From: Haemophilus sp. C1
GTDB lineage: Bacteria; Pseudomonadota; Gammaproteobacteria; Enterobacterales; Pasteurellaceae
Assembly: GCF_001276515.1 (NCBI RefSeq)
Contig: NZ_LDVZ01000017.1
Location: 1 to 41,626 of the forward strand
Direction of reading: 5' to 3'
Length of the DNA: 41,626 nucleotides
Positions 18,142 through 30,200 of this stretch are shown here, in pieces. Each line of letters starts with the position of its first letter. The first letter of the stretch is position 1. A model generated the notes under the pieces. That model ran no database searches. It was not told where the DNA came from and saw only the letters and a program-made list of their open reading frames with translations. A program made the position numbers and the translations under genes.

Positions 18142-18196
18142 GGGCGTGTTCAAATAATACGTCCTTTATTTTAGAAAATATTTAGAATATTCTAAA
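18142..18196 (+). terminator. Terminator of nagK and an AT palindrome
   Basis: GGGCGTGTT / AATACGTCC (18142-18150, 18156-18164) pairs over 9 positions with two G-U pairs and is followed by TTTATTTT. A second perfect 16-base palindrome TTTAGAATATTCTAAA lies at 18181-18196; its role is unclear. Confidence 0.65.
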
Positions 18197-18309
18197 ATTA
18201 TTAGATTTTTTCTTGTTTGTATTTCTTTTCTTTAGAGAAATTATTAAAAAATCTCGCCTTTTCATTGAAAACTCATACAATCAAATTATTTATCGCTTGA
18301 GGGATGATT

Positions 18310-19749
18310 ATGGAATTTGAATTTTCAAAAATGTTAGAAGAAGTGCTAACTTGGATAGTCGCACACCTTGATGGACCTTTATGGGATGCCACAATTATTA
18401 TTTTGCTTGGGACTGGTCTATTTTTTACCATTACAACAGGATTTGTGCAGTTCCGTTTATTTCCAGCAAGCCTTCGTGAAATGTGGTTTGGTCGTGCGGT
18501 AGAGGGAAGTTCGTTAACACCTTTCCAAGCGTTTACAACAGGTCTTGCGAGCCGCGTTGGTGTTGGTAACATTGGTGGGGTTGCAACGGCAATCGCCTTA
18601 GGTGGCGAAGGCGCAGTGTTTTGGATGTGGGTAACGGCATTTATTGGTATGTCGAGTGCTTTCGCTGAATCTACTCTTGCTCAATTATTTAAAATTCAGG
18701 ATAAAGATGGCTCATTCCGTGGTGGCCCTGCTTATTATATTGTGCAAGGTTTAAAATCACGTTGTATGGCAGTGGCTTTTGCGCTTGCATTAATTTTTAC
18801 ATTTGGTTTTGCCTTTAATTCTGTGCAGGCAAACTCTATTGTTGAAGCGACGAGCAATGCGTGGAATTGGAAAGGGGAATATGTTGGTATTTCATTAGTA
18901 ATTTTGACCGCACTTATTATTTTCGGTGGTGTTAAGCGGATTGCGATTATTTCGAGTAGTCTTGTGCCAATGATGGCGCTTTTCTATTTGATTATGGCGG
19001 TGATTATTCTTGGTATGCATATTGATATGATTCCTTCCGTGATTCATCGTATTATTCAAAGTGCATTTAGTTTTGATGCTGCCGCTGGCGGAATGTTTGG
19101 TGCGCTTGTATCAAAAGCAATGATGATGGGGATTAAACGTGGTTTATTCTCAAACGAAGCGGGGATGGGTTCTGCGCCTAATTCGGCTGCAGCAGCTCAC
19201 GTTAAGCATCCAGTTAGCCAAGGTTTAGTGCAAATGCTCGGAGTTTTTGTTGATACAATGATCGTTTGTACTTGTACTGCCGTTATTATTTTGCTTTCAA
19301 ATAATTATGGTAGCGAAACGCTAAAAAGTATCTCACTTACGCAAAATGCCTTGCAATACCACATAGGTGAATTTGGGGTGCATTTCCTAGCGTTTATCTT
19401 ATTGTTATTCGCTTATTCTTCTATTATTGGCAACTATGCTTATGCGGAAAGTAATATCCGTTTTATCAAGAATAAACCTTGGTTTGTATTTTTGTTCCGT
19501 TTAATGGTGCTCTTCTTCGTGTATTTTGGTTCGGTTCGTTCAGGTAATGTGGTGTGGAATTTTGCAGATACGGTAATGGCAGTCATGGCAATCATTAACT
19601 TGATCGCAATTTTGATGTTGTCTCCAATCGTATGGAAATTGATGAAGGATTATCAACGCCAGCTTAAAGAAGGAAAAACACCAGAGTTTAAAATTGATGA
19701 ACACCCTGAATTACGTAAGAAAATATTAGATTCCCGCATTTGGAAATAA
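18310..19749 (+). CDS. Sodium:alanine (AGCS) symporter
   Basis: Multi-helix inner-membrane amino-acid carrier of the AGCS family, 479 residues. Hallmarks are GVGNIGGVATAIALGGEGAV with FWMW near the N-terminal third and the later block RGLFSNEAGMGSAPNSAAAA. It imports alanine or glycine with Na+. The start at 18310 is chosen because GAGGG (18299-18303) is at proper distance; the ATG at 18304 would have no spacer. Its exact substrate cannot be told from the sequence. Confidence 0.92.
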   Translation: MEFEFSKMLEEVLTWIVAHLDGPLWDATIIILLGTGLFFTITTGFVQFRLFPASLREMWFGRAVEGSSLTPFQAFTTGLASRVGVGNIGGVATAIALGGEGAVFWMWVTAFIGMSSAFAESTLAQLFKIQDKDGSFRGGPAYYIVQGLKSRCMAVAFALALIFTFGFAFNSVQANSIVEATSNAWNWKGEYVGISLVILTALIIFGGVKRIAIISSSLVPMMALFYLIMAVIILGMHIDMIPSVIHRIIQSAFSFDAAAGGMFGALVSKAMMMGIKRGLFSNEAGMGSAPNSAAAAHVKHPVSQGLVQMLGVFVDTMIVCTCTAVIILLSNNYGSETLKSISLTQNALQYHIGEFGVHFLAFILLLFAYSSIIGNYAYAESNIRFIKNKPWFVFLFRLMVLFFVYFGSVRSGNVVWNFADTVMAVMAIINLIAILMLSPIVWKLMKDYQRQLKEGKTPEFKIDEHPELRKKILDSRIWK

Positions 19750-19753
19750 AGAT

Positions 19754-19786
19754 AAAATGGCTAGAAAGAAATTTTTAGCCATTTTT
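19754..19786 (+). terminator. Terminator of the AGCS symporter gene
   Basis: Perfect 10-bp stem AAAATGGCTA / TAGCCATTTT with a T-run, starting 5 bases after the stop codon. Confidence 0.88.
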
Positions 19787-19921
19787 AGTTTATTTATATA
19801 TTGCGTTTTATCATTAATATCGTGATAAATTGAAAATAATCCCCGATAGCTATTGTTCTACGTGGGTAAAAAGGGTATATTTCGACCCAAATTTTTTCTT
19901 TTTTACAGAACGGAGTTTATT

Positions 19922-20149
19922 ATGTTTGGTTTATCCCCAGCTCAAATGATTATCTTATTAGTAGTCATTTTATTGGTTTTCGGTACGAAAAAATTAAGAA
20001 ATGCGGGTTCAGATCTTGGCGCTGCAGTGAAAGGCTTTAAGAAAGCAATGCAAGATGATGAAAAAGCAAAAGATGCAGAATTTAAGTCTATTGACAATAA
20101 TGCAACATCTGCAAAAACTGAAACTACAAAAGAGAAAGAACAGGCTTAA
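19922..20149 (+). CDS. tatA: Sec-independent protein translocase subunit TatA
   Basis: A 75-residue TatA: short N-terminal helix [13 protein letters not shown] with [14 protein letters not shown] hinge and amphipathic helix, then an acidic, low-complexity tail. It polymerises to form the pore for folded twin-arginine substrates. The start at 19922 (MFGLSPAQ) is used because CGGAG lies upstream and the helix then begins at residue 8; the open frame reaches upstream to 19853 without a ribosome-binding site. First gene of tatABC, with 3 bases before tatB. Confidence 0.95.
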   Translation: MFGLSPAQMIILLVVILLVFGTKKLRNAGSDLGAAVKGFKKAMQDDEKAKDAEFKSIDNNATSAKTETTKEKEQA

Positions 20150-20152
20150 TCC

Positions 20153-20713
20153 GTGTTTGATATTGGTTTTTCAGAACTTGTTTTGTTAATGGTGGTTGGC
20201 CTAGTTGTGCTAGGGCCGAAGCGTTTACCTGTCGCTATTCGCACAGTGATGGGCTGGGTGAAAACGATTCGTGGTTTAGCTGCCAATGTGCAAAATGAGT
20301 TGAAACAAGAACTAAAATTGCAAGAATTACAGGATAGTATCAAAAAAGCTGAATCTTTGAACTTGCAAACCCTTTCACCAGAATTGAGTAAAACGGTGGA
20401 GGAATTAAAAGCTCAAGCAGATAAAATGAAAGCAGAGCTAGAAGATAAAGCGGCTCAAGCTGGTACAACAGTGGAAGAGCAAATTAAAGAAATTAAAAGT
20501 GCGGCTGAAAATGCAGAAAAGTCTCAAAATGTGGCATTAACTGAGGATTCTACAGAAACTTTACCTGAAGTAGAAAAAACACCTGCAGATTTAACCGCAC
20601 TTGAAGCCCACGAGCAAGCAGAATTGACCGAGCGTTTATCTGATTATTATCCGCCGGATGATATTGAAATTGCTCCAGCACCAAAATCTCAATCTTCAAA
20701 AACTGAATCATAG
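20153..20713 (+). CDS. tatB: Sec-independent protein translocase subunit TatB, GTG start
   Basis: A 186-residue TatB that binds twin-arginine signals together with TatC. The N-terminal helix is [21 protein letters not shown], followed by the PKRLP hinge and a long amphipathic and coiled-coil region rich in K, E and A. The start is GTG, 3 bases after the tatA stop, which suggests translational coupling. One uptake sequence lies at 20594-20602. Confidence 0.95.
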   Translation: MFDIGFSELVLLMVVGLVVLGPKRLPVAIRTVMGWVKTIRGLAANVQNELKQELKLQELQDSIKKAESLNLQTLSPELSKTVEELKAQADKMKAELEDKAAQAGTTVEEQIKEIKSAAENAEKSQNVALTEDSTETLPEVEKTPADLTALEAHEQAELTERLSDYYPPDDIEIAPAPKSQSSKTES

Positions 20714-20722
20714 CGAGTTTTT

Positions 20723-21493
20723 ATGAGTAATGTGGATGAATCTCAACCTCTAATTACACACCTTGTTGAGCTAAGAAACCGTTTATTACGCTGTGTGATT
20801 TGTGTGGTATTGGTTTTTGTCGCATTGGTGTATTTTTCCAATGATATTTATCATTTTGTTGCAGCACCTTTAACAACGGTTATGCCAAAAGGTGCGACGA
20901 TGATCGCAACCAATATTCAAACGCCTTTCTTTACTCCAATTAAATTGACAGCGATTGTTGCTGTTTTTATTTCTGTTCCTTATTTGCTTTATCAAATTTG
21001 GGCTTTTGTTGCGCCTGCATTGTACCAACATGAAAAACGGATGATTTATCCGTTGCTATTTTCAAGTACAATTTTATTTTATTGTGGCGTGTCTTTTGCT
21101 TATTACGTTGTATTTCCGTTTGTATTTAGTTTCTTTACACAAACTGCACCAGAAGGCGTTGCTATTGCAACAGATATCAGCAGCTATTTAGATTTCGCTT
21201 TGGCATTGTTTTTAGCTTTTGGTGTGTGTTTTGAAGTACCGATAGCTATCATTCTACTTTGCTGGACTGGCGTAACAACAGTAAAAGCACTTTCAGGAAA
21301 ACGTCCTTATATTATCGTGGGGGCATTTTTTATCGGCATGCTTTTAACGCCTCCTGACGTTTTTTCACAAACTTTACTCGCGGTGCCGATGTGCTTGCTC
21401 TTTGAGCTTGGTCTATTAGTAGCTCGTTTTTATCAACCAAAAGACGATGAAAGTGCGGTTGAAAACAACGATGAATCAGAAAAAACAGAATAA
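20723..21493 (+). CDS. tatC: Sec-independent protein translocase subunit TatC
   Basis: A 256-residue, six-helix receptor for twin-arginine signal peptides. The N-terminal conserved [11 protein letters not shown] is present at about 14-24, and the periplasmic conserved FFTPIK...[12 protein letters not shown] block follows. It comes 9 bases after tatB and ends the tat operon. The C-terminal tail is acidic. Confidence 0.97.
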   Translation: MSNVDESQPLITHLVELRNRLLRCVICVVLVFVALVYFSNDIYHFVAAPLTTVMPKGATMIATNIQTPFFTPIKLTAIVAVFISVPYLLYQIWAFVAPALYQHEKRMIYPLLFSSTILFYCGVSFAYYVVFPFVFSFFTQTAPEGVAIATDISSYLDFALALFLAFGVCFEVPIAIILLCWTGVTTVKALSGKRPYIIVGAFFIGMLLTPPDVFSQTLLAVPMCLLFELGLLVARFYQPKDDESAVENNDESEKTE

Positions 21494-21516
21494 TGAATCA
21501 ATTAATATATAAAATG

Positions 21517-21535
21517 GGGGCTTAGCCCCTTTTTT
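21517..21535 (+). terminator. Terminator of tatABC
   Basis: GGGGC / GCCCC stem with loop TTA followed by TTTTTT, 23 bases after the tatC stop. Confidence 0.85.
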
Positions 21536-21539
21536 ATTG

Positions 21540-23218
<1,679 letters not shown>

Positions 23219-23239
23219 TCCTCAAAATTTCAAATAGAA

Positions 23240-23275
23240 AATAACCGCACTTTAAAAAAGAGCGGTTATTTTTTA
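23240..23275 (+). terminator. Terminator of gdhA containing an uptake sequence
   Basis: AATAACCGC / GCGGTTATT (23240-23248, 23262-23270) with a T-run after it. The left arm overlaps the uptake sequence ACCGCACTT at 23244-23252. Confidence 0.85.
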
Positions 23276-23296
23276 GGATGAAATTTGAATATAAGA

Positions 23297-23317
23297 AAGG
23301 CGACATTTTGTCGCCTT
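23297..23317 (-). terminator. Terminator downstream of fur
   Basis: Perfect 8-bp stem AAGGCGAC / GTCGCCTT with a 5-base loop, 7 bases after the fur stop. On the minus strand it is followed by TCTTAT. Confidence 0.75.
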
Positions 23318-23324
23318 AGAGATG

Positions 23325-23768
23325 TTATTTATTTGAATTGTTTTCATCACAATGATTAATATCACTACATTTCCCGTAAAGATATAAACTATGCGCTTTT
23401 AATTTAATGCCATATTTTTCGCTAATTTCACGTTGGCGTTGTTCAATAATATTGTCAGTAAATTCAAATACTTTTCCGCAATCTTCACAGATAATATGAT
23501 CATGGTGTTCAGTGGGTGCTAGCTCAAATACAGATTTGTTCCCTTCAAAATTGTGACGAATTAGAATATGAGCCTCGTCAAATTGATTTAATACTCTGTA
23601 AACAGTCGCTAAGCCAATTTCACTCCCTTGCTCTAGCAGGATTTTGTATACATCTTCTGCTGAGAAATGTTCATTTTTGTGTTCTTGCATTAAGCTAAGA
23701 ATCGTTAAACGTGGTTCGGTAATTTTTAATCCAGCTTTTTTGAGTAATTTAATGTTTTCTTCAGACAT
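23325..23768 (-). CDS. fur: Ferric uptake regulator
   Basis: A 147-residue iron-responsive repressor. The winged helix lies in the first 80 residues (LKKAGLKITEPRLTIL...ATVYRVLNQF); the metal sites follow: HHDH at 88-91, CEDC with Cys94 and Cys97, and a second pair CSDINHC at 134-140. It follows fldA by 29 bases; the fldA-fur order is also seen in E. coli. It controls haem and iron uptake genes, central in Haemophilus. Confidence 0.97.
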   Translation of the reverse strand: MSEENIKLLKKAGLKITEPRLTILSLMQEHKNEHFSAEDVYKILLEQGSEIGLATVYRVLNQFDEAHILIRHNFEGNKSVFELAPTEHHDHIICEDCGKVFEFTDNIIEQRQREISEKYGIKLKAHSLYLYGKCSDINHCDENNSNK

Positions 23769-23797
23769 AACGTTCCCTTCTTATTGTGTGAGAAATG

Positions 23798-24322
23798 CTA
23801 AGCAAGCTCGGTTAAACACATTTCATCGTAAATTTGTTTACACCATTTTTCCACACGTTCTGCAGTAAGTTCAGGTTGGCGATCTTCATCAATACACAAC
23901 CCAATGAAAGTTCCATCTTCTAATAATGCTTTTGAAGCTTCAAAAGTATAGCCTTCAGTTGGCCAGTTACCCACAATGATTGCGCCGCGCGGTTCTACGA
24001 TGTCGCGCACGGTGCCGATAGCATCGCAGAAATAATCAGCATAGTCTTCTTGATCGCCACAGCCGAAAATACCTACGAGTTTATCTGTAAAATCGATTTC
24101 TTCTAACGTTGGGAAAAAATCATCCCAGTCTGCTTGTGCTTCGCCGTAATACCAAGTCGGAATACCGAAAAGTAAGAAATCGTATGCTTCAATATCTTCT
24201 TTGCTACTTTTTGCAATATCACGAATATCGATTAAGTCGTTACCTAATTGTTTTTGGATCATTTTCGCGATGTTTTCGGTATTGCCTGTGTCACTGCCAT
24301 AAAATAGACCAACAACTGCCAT
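23798..24322 (-). CDS. fldA: Flavodoxin
   Basis: A 174-residue long-chain flavodoxin. The FMN phosphate loop is GSDTGNTENIA (residues 9-19); aromatic FMN-stacking residues are in TWYYGEAQ near 56 and the second FMN loop is in GCGDQEDYADYF. It carries electrons to flavin- and radical-dependent enzymes. AAGGAAAG precedes the ATG. It is likely co-transcribed with fur. Confidence 0.97.
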   Translation of the reverse strand: MAVVGLFYGSDTGNTENIAKMIQKQLGNDLIDIRDIAKSSKEDIEAYDFLLFGIPTWYYGEAQADWDDFFPTLEEIDFTDKLVGIFGCGDQEDYADYFCDAIGTVRDIVEPRGAIIVGNWPTEGYTFEASKALLEDGTFIGLCIDEDRQPELTAERVEKWCKQIYDEMCLTELA

Positions 24323-24360
24323 TTTTCTTTCCTTTTAAAATTTAACGTATTGATTATAAA

Positions 24361-24376
24361 TAGGGGATATCCCCTA
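24361..24376. promoter_or_regulatory. Perfect 16-base palindrome upstream of fldA
   Basis: TAGGGGATATCCCCTA, about 39 bases before the fldA ATG, within a 98-base gap between fldA and the esterase gene on the same strand. It could be an operator of fldA-fur or a small hairpin. It does not match the Fur box. Confidence 0.4.
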
Positions 24377-24420
24377 AATTATGTGGGAGTATACTACAAA
24401 AGTATTCTCATTTAAATTAA

Positions 24421-25203
24421 TTAATTCTTATTTACAAATCGCTCTATCGCACGTATAACAAATTCAGGTTTTTCAGCATGCACCCAATGCCCACAACCAC
24501 TAATAGTAAAAGACGTCGCATGAGGAAATTGTTCTAAAATTTTTTCGCTATTCTCTATTTTTATATAAGAAGAATTTCCGCCTTTGATAAATAGCGTCGG
24601 CGTGAGTACATGCACCTTTTCCCAATCCATAATGTTAGCGTAATTGTTGAAAAGTGCGGTGAGATTAAACCGAAAATAATCGGGTGAATTTGGCTCAAAA
24701 GATTTCAGCATAAATTGCACGACATCCTGATCATCAATTTCCTTTTCTAAGAGCGGTTTCGCTTCTTGACGAGTTTTAGGGGCTGCATTTTTGACAGCGA
24801 ACAAGCCATTAAACACATCTTTATGCCCAAATCCTTCATAAGGTAGGGGAGACATATCAATTATAATTAATTTTTCGACTAATTCTGGGCAAAGTGCGGT
24901 GATTTTCATGGCAGTTTTCCCCCCCATAGAATGACCAATTAATATCACTTTAGGTAAATTCAAGTGGCGGATTACTGCGATAACATCTTCAGCCATAAGT
25001 TGATAAGTCATTTTTTCCGAATGAAAACTATGGCCGTGATTACGCAGATCTACGCGTAAAATATTGTAATTTTCGCTAAAAGCTCTGGCGATGATGCCAA
25101 GATTATTCATATCCCCGAATAAACCGTGAATAAAAACCAAAGTTGGAGAATTAATCGTTTGTTTTACTTGATGAAATTGATAATTGAGCAATGAGTTTGC
25201 CAT
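24421..25203 (-). CDS. YbfF-type alpha/beta-hydrolase esterase
   Basis: A 260-residue cytoplasmic esterase. The oxyanion region is FIHGLFGDMNNLG (near 23-35), the nucleophile elbow GHSMGG near 90-95 and the likely catalytic His in GCGHWVHAEKPEF near 236. It resembles E. coli YbfF, which hydrolyses acyl-CoA and short esters. It is divergent from seqA. Two uptake sequences lie inside it. Confidence 0.88.
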   Translation of the reverse strand: MANSLLNYQFHQVKQTINSPTLVFIHGLFGDMNNLGIIARAFSENYNILRVDLRNHGHSFHSEKMTYQLMAEDVIAVIRHLNLPKVILIGHSMGGKTAMKITALCPELVEKLIIIDMSPLPYEGFGHKDVFNGLFAVKNAAPKTRQEAKPLLEKEIDDQDVVQFMLKSFEPNSPDYFRFNLTALFNNYANIMDWEKVHVLTPTLFIKGGNSSYIKIENSEKILEQFPHATSFTISGCGHWVHAEKPEFVIRAIERFVNKN

Positions 25204-25272
25204 AATTTTTGCGTGAGAATTTGTAAAGAAGTCGTTATAATTAAAAAAATTCTAGCAAACAGAGAGAAAAAA

Positions 25273-25884
25273 ATGAAGATCATTGAAGTTGATGAAGAAT
25301 TATACCAATACATTGCGAGCCAAACCCGCTCTATTGGGGAAAGTGCTTCGGATATTTTACGCCGTTTGCTTAATTTACCGGCACATGCGAGTGTTTTCGC
25401 CGATGACTTAACATTTGCTCCGGCTGAAAATAACGAAAAAACAGAATCAAAAGTGGAAGTACAGACGGAACCTGCTAAATCAGAAAGTGTAAAACCGACG
25501 AAAAAACAGCCGATAACTGCAATTAATCAGATCGTAGAAAAAGTTCAAACGTTGTTGAACTCGACAGAATTTCAAGAAGAAGGCAAAGCTGTTACGCGTT
25601 TTTTAGCTATTCTGCGCGTGCTTTATCGCACTAATCCTGAGAGTTTTGCGCAAGCCACAGAATCTTTGCAAGGTCGTACGCGAGTTTATTTTGCACGCGA
25701 TGAAGCAACATTGTTAATGACTGGCAATCATACAAAACCAAAACAAATTCCAGATACGCCTTATTGGGTTATTACTAATACAAACAGTGGCCGTAAAATG
25801 CTGATGTTGGAAGGCGCAATGCAATCAATGGATTTGCCTGAAAGTTTAATTGACGAAGTGCGGGCATATTTCACGGTAAATTAA
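25273..25884 (+). CDS. seqA: SeqA, negative regulator of replication initiation
   Basis: A 203-residue protein that binds hemimethylated GATC sites after replication and sequesters oriC. The N-terminal multimerisation domain MKIIEVDEELYQYIASQTR is clear, followed by a charged linker and the C-terminal GATC-binding domain (RVYFARDEATLLMTGNHTKPK). The start at 25273 is used because this is the family N-terminus; the frame from 25213 would add 20 untypical residues. It overlaps menE by one base. Confidence 0.95.
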   Translation: MKIIEVDEELYQYIASQTRSIGESASDILRRLLNLPAHASVFADDLTFAPAENNEKTESKVEVQTEPAKSESVKPTKKQPITAINQIVEKVQTLLNSTEFQEEGKAVTRFLAILRVLYRTNPESFAQATESLQGRTRVYFARDEATLLMTGNHTKPKQIPDTPYWVITNTNSGRKMLMLEGAMQSMDLPESLIDEVRAYFTVN

Positions 25885-27248
25885 TGATGTATCCTTGGCA
25901 AGCCTTTGCTATCCACCCTAAGTTTTCTCATAAAATCGCCTTGCGCACTGCACAGGGCGATATTTTTAATTGGGCGCAAGTAACCGAGAAAGTGAATCAA
26001 ACCGTTTCCTTCTTACTAAATAAAGGTGTAAATCCAGAAAGTGCGGTTGCTTTTGTTGGAAAAAATACAGAGAACATTTTATTTTTATATCTTGCTACAA
26101 TCCAACTGGGTGCAAAAATTCTAGGTATTACCCCTGCGTTTCCGCAAGAAAAAATTGAAGAATTGTGTGAGATTTATCAAATCGATTTTTGTTTTTATGA
26201 TGAAGATTTGAGCGATTTAACCAAAACGGATTCCGCTATACAAAAAGCTGATTTTTTTCGCCCAGCTACAATGACGCTCACGTCTGGCTCGACAGGTTTG
26301 CCAAAAGCTGTCGTGCATAATGTTCAAGCGCATTTAGATAATGCGAAGGGCGTATGCGAATTGATGAAGTTCAATAGCGAACATTCTTGGCTACTTTCCT
26401 TGCCGTTATATCATGTTTCAGGTCAAGGTATTGTTTGGCGTTGGTTGAGTTGTGGCGCTGAATTGCATTTTCCGAAAATGGATTTTTACGCTTCATTATT
26501 GGAGGCGACTCACGTTTCTCTTGTGCCAACGCAATTACAGCGTTTATTAGATTATTTACAGAAAAATCCGAGCATTTCATTTTCTACACGTCATATTTTA
26601 CTGGGCGGTACGCATATTCCCACAGAACTTACACAAAAAATGGTGAAATATGGTATCGAAACGTATTCTGGCTACGGAATGACGGAAATGGCTTCTACGG
26701 TTTTTGCCAAAAAATCTAATGAAAAACAAGGCGTAGGGCAACCGTTATTAGGCAGGGAGTATCGCTTAGTAAATGATGAAATTTGGCTAAAAGGTGCTGG
26801 TTTGGCGATGGGCTATTGGAAAGATCGACAAATTTTTCCATTAACGAATAGCGACGGCTGGCTTCAGACAAAAGATAAGGGCATTTTGCAAAAAGGCGAA
26901 CTGGTTATTATCGGACGACTTGATAATATGTTTATTTCAGGCGGTGAAAATATTCAGCCAGAAGAAATAGAGCAAGTTATGCTGAAAAATGCTACGGTGA
27001 AACAAGTTTTTGTTTTACCCAAAGCCGATCATGAATTTGGCTATCGCCCAGTTGCGATTGTTGCTTTGAATGAACCCTTTAATCAAAGTACGGTCGAAAA
27101 AATCACTGAATTTTTACAAGATAAATTGGCTCGCTTTAAACAGCCAATAGCTTATTATGAATTGCCAGTAGATTTATCTACTGGTGCAATAAAAATATCA
27201 CGTAAAGTGCTTGCCGATTGGTTAGCAAAACAAATAAACGAACAATAA
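25884..27248 (+). CDS. menE: o-Succinylbenzoate-CoA ligase
   Basis: A 454-residue acyl-CoA synthetase of menaquinone synthesis. The AMP-binding P-loop is MTLTSGSTGLPKAVVH near 130, and the adenylate motif SGYGMTEMA near 264. The second start (25887) is equally possible. It overlaps the seqA stop, so the two are coupled. Other men genes are not nearby. Confidence 0.93.
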   Translation: MMYPWQAFAIHPKFSHKIALRTAQGDIFNWAQVTEKVNQTVSFLLNKGVNPESAVAFVGKNTENILFLYLATIQLGAKILGITPAFPQEKIEELCEIYQIDFCFYDEDLSDLTKTDSAIQKADFFRPATMTLTSGSTGLPKAVVHNVQAHLDNAKGVCELMKFNSEHSWLLSLPLYHVSGQGIVWRWLSCGAELHFPKMDFYASLLEATHVSLVPTQLQRLLDYLQKNPSISFSTRHILLGGTHIPTELTQKMVKYGIETYSGYGMTEMASTVFAKKSNEKQGVGQPLLGREYRLVNDEIWLKGAGLAMGYWKDRQIFPLTNSDGWLQTKDKGILQKGELVIIGRLDNMFISGGENIQPEEIEQVMLKNATVKQVFVLPKADHEFGYRPVAIVALNEPFNQSTVEKITEFLQDKLARFKQPIAYYELPVDLSTGAIKISRKVLADWLAKQINEQ

Positions 27249-27264
27249 AAAATACAGGTAACTT

Positions 27265-30200
27265 ATGAAAACATCACGTTTTTTCACCGCACTTTTAGCC
27301 ACAGCTTTAATAGGTTGGGCGACGGTGCATCCAACATTTGCTGCAAACAAAAGCAAAATATTATTACCTACGGAGCAAGAGCTCTCTGCAGATTTAGCTG
27401 ATGCGCAAAAAATGGCTGATGGTGATGTAAAAACAACACTTATTAATGAATTGCAAACCTCTTTAGATTTATTGCAACTCATTCAAACTCAACAAAAAAA
27501 TAATGAAGATTTACATGATGTTTTAGCTCATGCTGATAGTGAAATTAAGAAAAATAATGCAGATTTATTGGCGTTTAAGAAGCAGTCAGAACAATCTAAA
27601 TCAGTCGATTATCAAGCTCAAAATTTAGCAGATTTACAGGCTACATTAAGCAAACTTAATGTTCAACAGCAGGAAACCCAAACTGCGTTAAGCAAGGCTA
27701 ATATTCAATTAGCGGGGCAAAGTGCTGTATCTGAGCGTGCACAAACCAGTCTTACTGAGAATTTGAAACGCACACAAGAAATTAATCAACAATTATCCGA
27801 TAGCAATCTTACAAAAACTTTACGTCAAAAAAATCAAATAGAATTACAGTTGATTGATTTAAAAAACGCTTATAACCAAGATTTATTGAAAAATAGCGAT
27901 CAGCTGACATTGCTTTATCAAAGCCGTTATGATTTGTTGAATGTTCGTTTGCAACTGCTACAACAACAAATTGTGGCGATCCAAGAAGTGATCAATCAGA
28001 AAAACTTGGCGCAAACTCAAAACCAAGTAGAACAAGTTCAGCAACAACAAAATAGCGCGAAAAATGCTTATATTCAGAAAGAATTAGAGCGTAATGCGGA
28101 CTTGAGTCAATACTTGTTGCAACAAACTGAAAAGACGAACATCTTGACGCAAGATGATTTAAGAATGCGTAATGTGTTTGATAGTCTAACTCAAACTCAA
28201 CATACTATCGAGGAGCAAATTAGTGCACTACAAGGTACGTTGGTGCTTTCTCGTATTATCCAGCAACAAAAACAAAAATTACCGACGAACTTAAATATTC
28301 AAGGTTTATCAAAACAAATTGCGGATTTGCGTGTTCAAATTTTCGATATTACTCAAAAACGTAATGAGCTTTATGATTTAGACGCGTATATTGCTAAAGT
28401 CGAATCAGATGAAGGTGAAAAATTTACTAACACCGAAAAAATACAATTAACTAATTTATTGACTGAGCGTCGTAAAATGAGTTCTGACTTAATTAAGTCA
28501 TTGAATAATCAACTTAATTTAGCCATTTCTTTAGAACTCACACAACAGCAAATTACTCAGATAAGTGATCAAATTCAATTAAAACTAGATCAACAGAGTT
28601 TCTGGGTTAAAAGCAATAGCCCTATAAATTTGGATTGGTTTGCTGAATTGCCGAGGGCATTTATAGCGCAAGTCGATGGTATTTTGAAAAAAATTGGTTT
28701 ACCCACAAATTACAGTAACTTGCCTTACTTATTGATGTACTGCTTGGGCTTGTTTGTCGTGGGTGGTGCTATTTTTAAATTTAAAGATCGTATCAAACAA
28801 CGTCTGTCAAAAATTAACGGCGAAATTAACCGATTAAAATATGATAATCAGTGGAATACTCCACAAGCCTTATTGCTTACTGCATTTTTAACGCTTTCCG
28901 GAACCTTATGGTTTTTAGCCATTTGTCAAATGCTTGGCTTTTTCTTTATGAAAAATCCAACTGAGTTTTGGGATTGGTCGTTTAGTATGGCGGGCTATTG
29001 GTGGTTCTTCACGTTTTGGCTTTCTTTATTTCGCCCGAATGGAATTTTTGTCCGTCACTTTGAATTTTCTCAACAAAGTGCGGTGCGTTTTCAAAGTGTC
29101 ATTAAACGTATTGTTGTAGCGGTTGTTTTATTACTGAATACATCAGTATTTAGTAACGTAACTGATTATGGTTTAGCAAATGATGTGATTGGACAAGTAA
29201 ATACGATTGTTTCATTGCTGTTTTGCATTATTATCATCGCACCACGTTTCAAGAATGTGCTACGTTCTTACGAAGATGAGAAAAAAAACCATAACCACAT
29301 TATCGTCAAAATTGTTCAATTTGGTTTACAGATTATTCCTGTTGGCTTAGTGCTATTAGTCGCATTGGGATACTATTACACTGCGTTGAATTTAATACAG
29401 CATCTGATTAATTCTTATATAGCTTGGTGTGTGTGGTGGTTAATTCGCCAAGTAATTTATCGTGGTATTACTGTATCATCTCGTCGCTTGGCTCATCGTC
29501 GTTTAGAAGAAAAACTCCGTCAAAAACAAGCAGGCTTTAATGATGGTTCGACATCCGATGATGTTGTTGTTCTGAATGAAAAAGAAGAAGGTTTAGCGTT
29601 AAATGAAGTGCGTAGTCAATTATTACGTTTTGCTGATCTCTTTATTTGGACTGCGTTGATTGGAATTTTCTATTACGTTTGGTCAGATCTTGTCACGGTA
29701 GCAAGTTATTTGCGTGAAGTAACTTTATGGCAGCAAACAACAACTACTGAAGCAGGTACAGTGACAGAAAGCATTACTTTATTTAATCTTCTTGTTGCCT
29801 TAGTTATCGTAGGGATTACTTATGTATTGGTACGTAACATTTCGGGTATTTTAGAAGTATTGATTTTCTCTCGCGTGAATCTTTCACAAGGTACGCCCTA
29901 TACCATTACGACGTTGCTTACTTATATTTTTATCTCTATTGGTGGCGCGTGGGCATTTGCAACCTTGGGTATGTCTTGGTCAAAATTACAATGGTTATTT
30001 GCCGCACTTTCTGTTGGCCTTGGTTTTGGTATGCAAGAGATTTTTGCTAACTTTGTTTCTGGTATTATTTTGTTATTTGAACGCCCAATTCGAGTAGGCG
30101 ATACCGTTACAATTAATGGCGTGAGCGGGACCGTTGCGAAAATTCGTATTCGTGCAATTACGTTGATTGATTTTGATCGTAAAGAAGTGATTGTGCCAAA

